A stretch of DNA of 17,743 bases. It comes from Pseudomonadota bacterium (lineage in GTDB: Bacteria; Myxococcota_A; Polyangia; Polyangiales; Polyangiaceae). The number at the start of each line of letters is the position of its first letter. Positions within the stretch are counted from its first letter, which is position 1. The position numbers and the translations under genes are program-made. The notes under the pieces were generated by a model that was given only the letters and a program-made list of their open reading frames with translations, was not told where the DNA came from and searched no databases. Of the stretch, positions 7,278-15,030 are shown one piece after another. Location: NCBI GenBank assembly GCA_023418705.1, contig JAEZYZ010000088.1, forward strand, positions 1 to 17,743, given 5' to 3'.

Positions 7278-8000
7278 GTGACATCGGCAACCGATTCCAA
7301 CCGCCTCGATGATGATCCAATGGCGCTCGCGGAGCAGTTGCCCCGCCGGTCCGACGTGACGGAGCTCTTGCGTTCGGCTCCCGCGGCGACGGATGAGCTC
7401 TTGATCCAGCGCGTCGCCGAGCAACTGTCGCGCATCGACCCGAGCTCCTCGCCCGCGAACGTCTTGCAGCTGGGCGAGCTCGTGTATCGAGAAATCTACG
7501 GCCAAGATCGGCGCGTGCTCAACCGGGGCGCCAAGCACCCGTCGCTCCGGCGGCTGGCCTTGCACCCGTCCGTGCCCTTCAAGGTGACGACGCTCTGGCG
7601 CGCGGTGTCGATCTACGAGATGTCGCTGCGGTTCCCGCAGCTGTTCGAGATGCCGTCGCTCACCATCTCTCACTTTCGAGCGGTGATCGGCCTTCCGGTG
7701 GACACCCAGCGGCGGCTTCTGACCAACGCCGCCCAACAGCGGTGGACCAAGCGCCGGCTCGAGCAAGAGGCCGGGCAACAGCGAGAGGGTCAGCGCCGGC
7801 GCGGGCGGCGCCCGTTGCCCCCCGCCCTCAAGTGGGCGCGCGAGCTCGAGCGCGTGCTCGCCCGCTCCGCGGAGCTCGAGGTGGCCGACGGCAAGATCTC
7901 GGACGATGCGGCCGAGGAGATCCAGGCCACCTTGCGCAAGTGCCGCGAACGCTGCCGAGCGCTCGAATCGGGCGTGGCGACGCTCGCCGCCACGTCCTGA
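7278..8000 (+). CDS. Hypothetical protein resembling the YhcG/DUF1016 N-terminal domain
   Basis: The order of motifs in this 240-residue protein resembles the N-terminal winged-helix-like domain of YhcG/DUF1016 proteins. LQLGELVYREIYG (64-75) corresponds to the WELGRxI helix and LWRAVSIYEMSLRFP (106-120) to the mR-FY--yP helix. LTISHFRAVIGLP (128-140) corresponds to LSWSHYR-LL, and QQRWTKRRLEQEA (153-165) to the WSxRELerQ helix. The same SH-R and W--R-L pattern also occurs in ParB-like proteins, so DNA binding is the shared implication. The C-terminal PD-(D/E)XK nuclease domain of YhcG is absent. Instead there is a basic stretch (168-180) and a charged coiled coil (183-232). GTG at 7278 is chosen because GGGGAG at 7266-7271 sits 6 bp upstream. 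The assignment rests on pattern recall and is moderate at best; that it is a real gene is clear from codon usage and length. Confidence 0.75.
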   Translation: MTSATDSNRLDDDPMALAEQLPRRSDVTELLRSAPAATDELLIQRVAEQLSRIDPSSSPANVLQLGELVYREIYGQDRRVLNRGAKHPSLRRLALHPSVPFKVTTLWRAVSIYEMSLRFPQLFEMPSLTISHFRAVIGLPVDTQRRLLTNAAQQRWTKRRLEQEAGQQREGQRRRGRRPLPPALKWARELERVLARSAELEVADGKISDDAAEEIQATLRKCRERCRALESGVATLAATS

Positions 8001-8124
8001 AGCCACTCGGGCCCCGTGTCTCCCATCCCTGGTGGATGATCGCGCGAGGCCGCCTCTCGCATGGGGTCGGCGCGCCGTTTCCCCCTGGACAACCGCGGCG
8101 CGCCAGGCCCGAATAGCGGCGGCA

Positions 8125-8823
8125 ATGATTCGCCACCTGGTCTGGGACGTCGGCGGCACGCTGTTCGACACCTATCCTGCCGTGATTGACGCGGCCCAAG
8201 CGGCGCTCGCCGAGCTTGGCACGACCCTGCCCGCGGAGGCGTTGCGAGATCTGTTCCGGCGCTCGACGCGGCATGCGCTGGAGACTTTGTCCGTCCGCTT
8301 GGGCGTGTCCGAAGCCGACCTCCGCGAGCGGTTCCGTCGCGCCTACGACCGAGTCCCGCCGGACGCGCAACCCTACTTCGAGGGTGTGCCGGAGCTCTGC
8401 CGCCTGGCGCGGGCTCGCGGCGGCGCAAACTTCATCGTCACCCATCGCGAGCGCGCGTCGGTGCTGGCGTTGCTCGACGCCCACCAGCTGCGGGCGGAGT
8501 TCGCCGACATCATCGCCAAAGAAGACCCATTCCCGCGCAAGCCGGATCCGAGCTCGCTGTTGGCGCTGATCGAGCGCAACGGCTTGTCAGCGCGGGAGTG
8601 TCTGATGATCGGTGACCGAACGCTCGACGTGCTCGCCGCACGCGGCGCCGGCATGCGTGCGTGTCTGCGCAGCGACGTCGATCAAGCCGCCAGCGGTCAC
8701 GCCGTCGACGGGCCGGCGTCGGCCGACGGAGCTGGCGCGGATCTCGTGGTCCGCGACTACGCCGAGCTGCTTGCCTGGCTCTGGGCTTGCCCGGAAGCCG
8801 CTGAAAGGCCGCACGGCGCGTAG
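8125..8823 (+). CDS. HAD superfamily hydrolase with variant motif I
   Basis: This 232-residue phosphatase-like protein has all four HAD motifs. Motif I is DVGGTLFDT (8-16) with the nucleophile Asp8. Motif II is FIVTHR with Thr106, motif III is Lys139 in RKPDP, and motif IV is MIGDRTLD with Asp164 and Asp168. An alpha-helical cap lies at about 18-90, as in HAD subfamily IA (phosphoglycolate phosphatase-like). The usual second Asp of DxDGT, the general acid/base, is Gly10 here. HAD-IA proteins with DLGGTLxD occur in other bacteria, so this is a known variant rather than damage, but activity may be slow or altered. The ATG at 8125 is chosen because motif I must lie near the N terminus; the upstream in-frame extension overlaps the preceding gene and is not conserved-looking. 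It lies 124 bp after the previous gene and may share its transcript. Confidence 0.85.
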   Translation: MIRHLVWDVGGTLFDTYPAVIDAAQAALAELGTTLPAEALRDLFRRSTRHALETLSVRLGVSEADLRERFRRAYDRVPPDAQPYFEGVPELCRLARARGGANFIVTHRERASVLALLDAHQLRAEFADIIAKEDPFPRKPDPSSLLALIERNGLSARECLMIGDRTLDVLAARGAGMRACLRSDVDQAASGHAVDGPASADGAGADLVVRDYAELLAWLWACPEAAERPHGA

Positions 8824-8853
8824 GGGCGGTGACGCCGGCGTGGCCGGCGCCCC
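8823..8853 (+). terminator. Hairpin terminator after the HAD hydrolase gene
   Basis: GCCGGC (8834-8839), loop GTG, GCCGGC (8843-8848) form the tip. GGGGC (8823-8827) and GCCCC (8849-8853) extend the stem past a six-base bulge. It begins in the TAG stop codon of the hydrolase gene and is followed by CAAACCTTGTT. It probably separates the hydrolase from the RdgC-like gene. Confidence 0.5.
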
Positions 8854-8926
8854 CAAACCTTGTTAGGACCGCCGCCTCTCTGTCACGCTCGTGAACGACC
8901 GCGGGCTCTCGAAAGGAACATCGGAC

Positions 8927-10210
8927 GTGGGCCTCACCCGTGGATCGCTGACATTTACCCGGTTCTTCGTGAGCGGCTCTCCGCCGCGCGATTTCCGCAA
9001 CCGCTTCGTGCAGGCCGCGCGCTTGCGCCGCTTCGAACCTTTGGCTGCCGAAGACGAAGCCCAGGAGGCGAGCGGCTGGTGTGCGCTCGAGCGCCCGTTC
9101 GATCTCGAGCTCGATCACGAGAAGATCTACCACGATCACTATCTGTTGCTCGGCTTTCGCGTGGATCGTTGGCGGATCCCGGGGGCGGCGCTGCGCGCGC
9201 ACCTGGCGGACGAGGAGCGCCGGGTGCTCGAAAAGACGGGCCGCGCCAAGCTGTCCCGCGCGCAGAAAGCGGAGCTGAAGCAGCGGGTGGTGGCGCGGCT
9301 TCGCCGCAAGGTGCTGCCCAGCACGTTGGCCATCGACGTTTGCTGGGATCTCGACGCCGGGACGGTGCTCTTCTTCAGTCACTCTCCGCGGCTCGCGCTC
9401 GACTTTGCAGCGCTGTTCGAAAAGACGTTCGGCCTTGGGCTGCACGAGGACAGTCCGTACTTCGCCGCCGGGCGCGCCCCGTTGAGCACGACCGAGCAGC
9501 GCGCGTTGGCGCGGGTCCAGCCCGTCAGCTTTTCGAGCGGCCGCAAGCGGCTCGGGGGGCGCCAGCGATCGCAAGGCGCGGAGCGGCCGAAGCCGTCCGA
9601 GCCGCAGCCGCCGACAGAGAACGTGGAGCCGTCGGGCGACCTGGTGGACCGCATCGAGACGACGCGCTTTCTGGGTTCGGAGCTCCTGCTGTGGCTTTGG
9701 ATGAAGCACGAGCTGCTGGACGCCGAGCTCGAAATCCCGGAGATCGGTCCGTGTGAGGCTTGGCTGGGCACCGAGCTGACGCTCGCGTCGCCGCTGGACC
9801 CCGGTGAACGCGTCGCCCTGCGGGGCGCCGCACCGACGTCGGGTGCGGAGGCCAAGGCCGCGTTGGCGGCTCAGAAGTTCCCCGTGCGCGCGCGCCTGGG
9901 GCTGCGCTCGGGTGAGGACGAGTTCGATCTGGTCCTGAAAGCAGACACGCTGCAAATCGGCTCGGCGTCGATCCCTGCGCGCATTCAGGACGGCGACGAC
10001 GCATTTCTGGAGCGGATGGCTCTGGTCGAGCGGCTCACCGCGATGCTCGACGGCATCTATGCGACCTTCCTGCGGGTGCGCCTCGATCCGCGCTGGTCGT
10101 CGGCGTGGGAGCCCGCTCTGGTCGCCTGGCTCGAGGACGCGCCGCCGACCGGGACGGCATTGGCGGAGCTGAGCGGCTCGCTGCGCATCGGGCGGCGCCG
10201 GGCGCGCTGA
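8927..10210 (+). CDS. RdgC-like protein (recombination-associated family, divergent)
   Basis: This 427-residue protein matches the RdgC family in layout. The N-terminal part contains GSLTFTRFFV and a helix-rich segment with RVDRWRIPGAALRAHL. A charged region LSRAQKAELKQRVVARLRRKVLPS follows, then IDVCWDLDAGTVLFFSHSP; in RdgC the equivalent stretch is kkelkeev--LlprAfp followed by a strand. The C-terminal half contains LLLWLWMKHE, then a CE-L--P-- and -ALAAQKFPVRARLGL-----FDLVLKADTL pattern like the end of E. coli RdgC. E. coli RdgC is a ring-shaped dsDNA-binding protein that restrains RecA. A polar linker at about 205-245, rich in Arg, Gln, Pro and Glu, is extra. The GTG at 8927 is preferred over the GTG at 8891 because GAAAGGAA (8911-8918) lies just upstream and the protein then begins GLTRGSLTF. 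Function in this lineage is inferred, not shown. Confidence 0.75.
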   Translation: MGLTRGSLTFTRFFVSGSPPRDFRNRFVQAARLRRFEPLAAEDEAQEASGWCALERPFDLELDHEKIYHDHYLLLGFRVDRWRIPGAALRAHLADEERRVLEKTGRAKLSRAQKAELKQRVVARLRRKVLPSTLAIDVCWDLDAGTVLFFSHSPRLALDFAALFEKTFGLGLHEDSPYFAAGRAPLSTTEQRALARVQPVSFSSGRKRLGGRQRSQGAERPKPSEPQPPTENVEPSGDLVDRIETTRFLGSELLLWLWMKHELLDAELEIPEIGPCEAWLGTELTLASPLDPGERVALRGAAPTSGAEAKAALAAQKFPVRARLGLRSGEDEFDLVLKADTLQIGSASIPARIQDGDDAFLERMALVERLTAMLDGIYATFLRVRLDPRWSSAWEPALVAWLEDAPPTGTALAELSGSLRIGRRRAR

Positions 10211-10243
10211 TCGCCGATTTTCGCCAGCTTCCGCGGAAAGCCC

Positions 10244-10274
10244 GCCCGCGGCCCCCCCCCGGGAAGCCGCGGGC
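10244..10274. terminator. Bidirectional terminator between convergent genes
   Basis: GCCCGCGGC (10244-10252) and GCCGCGGGC (10266-10274) form a perfect 9-bp stem with a 13-base loop containing a run of eight C. It lies in the 73-bp gap between the RdgC-like gene (+) and the CBS-domain gene (-), so it can serve both. No U-tract follows on either strand. Confidence 0.6.
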
Positions 10275-10283
10275 CCACGCCGG

Positions 10284-10706
10284 CTACCGGTTCGGCGCCG
10301 CGGCGCTGATGTCCGCGAGCGCCGAGCGCTGATCACGCTGCATGGCCAGATCACCGATCGAGACGATGCCGACCGGTCGATCGCCCTTGACCACCGGGAC
10401 CCGGCGGATCGCCTTTTTCCGCATCAGCTCGATGACCTTGTCCGCCTCGTCATCGGGCGAAACCGTGGTCACGTCGCCGCTGCAGATCTTCTCCACCGGC
10501 GTGCGCTTCGGGTCCTGCTCCTCCGCCACGCCGCGGATGGTGATGTCGCGATCTGTCACGACGCCGCAAATATGCCCGCCATCTTTGGTCACGAGCAGCG
10601 CGCCGACGTTCGCCTCCTTCATCTTCTTGGCGCAGTCGGCCAGCGGCGTTTTGCCGGAAACGCTGATCGGATCCTTGGTCATGATGTCTCGCACGAGTTG
10701 TCCCAT
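10284..10706 (-). CDS. Twin CBS-domain protein
   Basis: This 140-residue protein consists almost entirely of two CBS motifs, about 7-60 and 72-128. It starts VRDIMTKDPISVS, and the first repeat ends GVVTDRDITIRG, where the TDRD turn typically contacts a nucleotide. The second repeat has TVSPDDEADKVIELM, RRVPVVKGDRPVGIVSIGDLA. Such stand-alone Bateman modules bind adenine nucleotides or similar ligands and act as energy or redox sensors; the partner is unknown. The start is decided by a full Shine-Dalgarno sequence, AGGAGGT (minus strand, 10718-10712), 5 bp before the ATG. In-frame codons further upstream are unlikely to be translated. No membrane segment is present, so it should be cytoplasmic. 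Confidence 0.93.
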   Translation of the reverse strand: MGQLVRDIMTKDPISVSGKTPLADCAKKMKEANVGALLVTKDGGHICGVVTDRDITIRGVAEEQDPKRTPVEKICSGDVTTVSPDDEADKVIELMRKKAIRRVPVVKGDRPVGIVSIGDLAMQRDQRSALADISAAAPNR

Positions 10707-10711
10707 TGAGA

Positions 10712-10718
10712 ACCTCCT
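10712..10718 (-). promoter_or_regulatory. Strong ribosome binding site of the CBS gene
   Basis: On the minus strand this reads AGGAGGT, the complete anti-16S complement, 5 bp before the ATG at 10706-10704. It fixes the start and suggests high expression compared with neighbours, most of which have weak sites. The rest of the 223-bp divergent gap up to 10929 holds no gene. I found no clear sigma-70 or sigma-54 promoter pair in it. Confidence 0.75.
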
Positions 10719-10929
10719 GCCCGCACGTCGGCAGCAAAGGCTGGGCCACCCCGGGCATGCGCCAGACCGCCGCGGCCCGCTCGAGCGCGCCGTGGGCTCG
10801 AGCGCTGGCGGCTCGGCGTCTCGGTATGTGCCTTGCACGGTGGCTTGTCGACCGCGCGACCGTCGTGCGGAGGGTCGGAGAGCTGCCGGCCACCATCCCT
10901 TTGACCGACTTGTATGGGAGGACACTCCG

Positions 10930-11640
10930 ATGCGTTTAGAAAAGCTTTGTTACCCCCTGCTGCCGCTGGTCTTGCTCGGGGGATGCACCAAGAGCCATGA
11001 TCTCGAGCCGGCAGCGAATGCCAGCGAGGTGGAGGGGCTTCCGGACGCGGCGTTCACTAGCGTCGACGGCGTCCAAGTCGTCGCTCAAGCAGGCGAGTGG
11101 CCGGAGGACCAAGAGGTATTGGACAACTCGACGCCCATCTACATCGAGATCATCAATGGCAGCGGCATGCCCCTCCGCATCGAGTATCGGCACTTTTCGC
11201 TCGCCAGCTCCACGGGGGCCACCTACGCCGCCCTGCCGCCCTTCCGGGTCCAAGGCACGCCGACCCAGCCCAGTGTGATCGCTGACCGCGAGCCGGTCGC
11301 GCTCGGATACCGCGCCGACGGTTTCAAGGTCGCCCCCTACTATGGACACATCTATGAGGAGATCCCGACCTACGACCGGCCGTTCGTGGCGGATCAAGCT
11401 TATTACGGCACCGCGTACTCGCACTGGAGCGGCACCCGCCTGCGGGAGCCCAGCCGCACGATGAAGATCATGGCCCTCCCGGAGGGGGTCCTCGAGCCGG
11501 GCGGCCACCTCCGCGGCTACGTGTATTTCCCGAGACTGCCCGCCGGCGCGCAGCAGGTCGAGGTCCGCTTCAACGCCGTGGACGCAGACACCGGAGACAT
11601 TTTCGCGATCGCGGCGATTCCGTTCGTCCAGAGCGACTGA
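10930..11640 (+). CDS. Predicted lipoprotein of unknown function
   Basis: This 236-residue protein begins with a lipoprotein signal: MRLEKLCYPL, a hydrophobic stretch, and the lipobox LLGGC with lipid-modified Cys19. The mature part has beta-rich sequence such as PIYIEIINGSGMPLRIEY (about 74-91), which looks like an Ig-like or beta-sandwich fold. A Tyr-rich middle (YYGHIYEEIPTYD) follows, then a closing strand set with GYVYFPRLPAGAQQVEVRF. This resembles secreted or outer-membrane lipoproteins with an unknown beta domain; I do not recognise a family. The ATG at 10930 has GGGAGGA (10916-10922) 7 bp upstream and is the only start giving a signal peptide. It lies 150 bp before the hybrid histidine kinase on the same strand and could supply a periplasmic input, but that is speculation. 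Confidence 0.85.
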   Translation: MRLEKLCYPLLPLVLLGGCTKSHDLEPAANASEVEGLPDAAFTSVDGVQVVAQAGEWPEDQEVLDNSTPIYIEIINGSGMPLRIEYRHFSLASSTGATYAALPPFRVQGTPTQPSVIADREPVALGYRADGFKVAPYYGHIYEEIPTYDRPFVADQAYYGTAYSHWSGTRLREPSRTMKIMALPEGVLEPGGHLRGYVYFPRLPAGAQQVEVRFNAVDADTGDIFAIAAIPFVQSD

Positions 11641-11652
11641 AAAACTATTCTC

Positions 11653-11682
11653 TTGTCACACGAGCACGCTGTCGACTAACGA
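11653..11682 (+). promoter_or_regulatory. Weak promoter candidate for the hybrid histidine kinase
   Basis: TTGTCA (11653-11658) resembles a -35 element, followed after 18 bp by TAACGA (11677-11682) as a poor -10. It lies in the gap after the lipoprotein stop and upstream of every plausible kinase start. Confidence 0.25.
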
Positions 11683-11790
11683 GCAGCGCAAGATCCGTTG
11701 GAACGCCAGCCAGGAAAACCTCGCCAGCGCGGCGCTCGGCAAGCCGCGGTGGTGGAATCTGTGCGGAAAGGCTGCGACAATTCGGCGGCA

Positions 11791-13455
<1,665 letters not shown>

Positions 13456-13473
<18 letters not shown>

Positions 13474-14112
13474 AAAGGTCTCGTAAAAGACCTGCTCCCA
13501 GGGAGCGACGTAGCGGACTTCGACCTGCTTCTGCCAAGGGCGCATCGACCCGAAGCACGCGGCGCGTTCCTCGATCCCGCTCACGATGGTCGCGCGACGG
13601 CACGCAAGGTAGGTCGCCTCCTTCAGACGGTCGTCGAAATAGCTGCGCATCCCGACGTTGTATCGGGTCTCGCAGGACGGGACGCGGCCTCGCGTCTCCG
13701 CTGTCGGACGTTGATCGCGAAGGGCAAAGTCGGTGACGCCCTCCCTGCCCACGCAGACCTGGATAGACCCCCTGCTGCCGAAGACATAGAGCTCCACCAG
13801 CAAGATGGAGACGATGGCGATCGCCCAGGTCTTGCCCTCGTTGCGCTTGATCCAATGCCAGGCTCTCGCCCAAGGGGTGAGCTTGACCGCAGCCGGCCGT
13901 GCTTTGGGCTTCTTCTTGCCCTTGGGGCGGGACCTCGCGGGCTTCGCCGCTCGGGCGGGCTCGGCCTCGGAGCCCGCCGACGCCGCGCTGCTACCGTCCG
14001 CCGGCTCGCTGGCAACCGCCGACGGCTCCCCAGCCGTGGCCTCGGCGGGCGGAAGATCCGAGGGGGTCGCTGGCGGCTTGCTCTCGTCGGACGGGCGCGT
14101 CACGGGCCGCAC
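13456..14112 (-). CDS. Single-pass membrane protein with basic cytoplasmic tail and cysteine-bearing outer domain
   Basis: The first 80 of 218 residues are Ala/Pro/Glu/Ser-rich and end in a strongly basic patch (RSRPKGKKKPKAR, 60-72), so they should be disordered and cytoplasmic. One hydrophobic helix follows at about 95-112 (TWAIAIVSILLVELYVF). The remaining ~105 residues would then lie outside the inner membrane. They hold four cysteines (120, 147, 171, 186), suggesting two disulphides, and end with the hydrophobic FLWFLF. I recognise no family. The start is a GTG at 14112; a second GTG at 14103 with AAGG 8 bp upstream is equally possible. Its last 18 bp overlap the end of the hybrid histidine kinase gene on the other strand. 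It is divergent from the FRG-domain gene. Confidence 0.7.
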
Positions 14113-14208
14113 CTTAGCACGCTCGGTACGCGACCGGTCGGCCCCGCGCCTCGCGAAAACCGAGAGCAGGTGCTTGCTCGTCGGAGCGCGCGCCCGAAAT
14201 TACCCGCC

Positions 14209-15003
14209 GTGACGTCTTTACCCGAAGAGCTCCGGGCCGCGACGGTCAGTGAGCTCGAAGCCCAGCTGTTCGAAGGCGCCTGGAGCGCCGAGCTTCGCCG
14301 GCATCGATCGCCGTACGTCTTCCGCGGCGCCCCGCGGGAATCCTTTGGGCTCACCACCAGCCTGACGCGACTGGGCGGTCCGTTCGCCGATATGGAACGG
14401 CACCTGCTGCGAAACTTTCGCAAGTACGCGCATCAGAACGCGGTCGCCTACGACAGCGTGTGGCACTGGCTCTCGCTCGCCCAGCACCATGGCTTGCCGA
14501 CCCGGCTCCTGGACTGGACCTTTTCACCCTTCGTCGCGCTGCACTTTGCCACCGAGAACCTGAAGTACATGGACGCCGACGGCGTCGTGTGGATGCTCCA
14601 CCTCGAGCGCGCGCACGGCGAGCTGCCCCGCCCGCTGCGCGAGGTGCTGGACGTGGAGGGGGCGAGCGTCTTCACGGTCGACATGCTGACCGCGGTGGCT
14701 CCCGATCTGCCAACCCTCGCGGCCCTGGCCCGCGTGCCCTTTCTGGTGCTGTTCGAGCCGCCGGCGATCTCCGAGCGCTTCGTGCAGCAATTCGCGCTGT
14801 TCTCGATGTTGTCGGACCCAGCCTGCCGCCTCGACCAATGGTTCGCGCAGCGCTCGGCGATCTGGCGGCGCGTGGTCGTGCCGAACGAGCTCAAGTGGGA
14901 GATCCGCGACAGGCTCGATCAGCTGAACATCACCGAGCGAACCCTGATGCCCGGCTTGACGGGCCTCAGCCGCTGGCTCAAGCGCCAGTACAGCCCGCGC
15001 TGA
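14209..15003 (+). CDS. FRG-domain protein
   Basis: This 264-residue protein carries the FRG domain in its N-terminal half. It has the name-giving YVFRGAP (36-42), TSLTR (50-54), an ERHLLRNFRKYA helix (63-74), WHWLSLAQHHGLPTRLLDW (85-103) and SPFVALHFAT (106-115). The domain is widespread in bacteria and phages. Its biochemical activity is, to my knowledge, poorly defined; it recurs near mobile and defence loci but also elsewhere. The C-terminal part (about 150-264) lacks a recognised domain and contains a segment FVQQFALFSMLSDP that is often seen after FRG cores. The start is a GTG at 14209, chosen because the domain begins soon after it. No clear ribosome site precedes it, and the open frame extends further upstream without conserved sequence. 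It converges on the LacI-like gene with 15 bp between stops. Confidence 0.88.
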   Translation: MTSLPEELRAATVSELEAQLFEGAWSAELRRHRSPYVFRGAPRESFGLTTSLTRLGGPFADMERHLLRNFRKYAHQNAVAYDSVWHWLSLAQHHGLPTRLLDWTFSPFVALHFATENLKYMDADGVVWMLHLERAHGELPRPLREVLDVEGASVFTVDMLTAVAPDLPTLAALARVPFLVLFEPPAISERFVQQFALFSMLSDPACRLDQWFAQRSAIWRRVVVPNELKWEIRDRLDQLNITERTLMPGLTGLSRWLKRQYSPR

Positions 15004-15008
15004 CGGAC

Positions 15009-15030
15009 GAGCCCTCGCTCAAGGGCGCTC
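15009..15030. terminator. Weak hairpin at convergent gene ends
   Basis: GAGCCCT (15009-15015) faces AGGGCGCTC (15022-15030), pairing as a 7-bp stem with a two-base bulge and a 6-base loop. The loop contains the stop codon of the LacI-like gene. It may act for both the FRG gene and the LacI-like gene. Confidence 0.3.

Noticed and set aside
7021..7320. Minus-strand open frame of 99 codons in the AT-rich region
   Set aside because: It starts at TTG without a ribosome site and overlaps the start of the YhcG-N-like gene. No motif is visible.
8510..10354. Long minus-strand open frame opposite the HAD and RdgC-like genes
   Set aside because: It covers parts of two well-supported plus-strand genes and the terminator at 10244-10274. 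The product is Arg-rich without recognisable domains.
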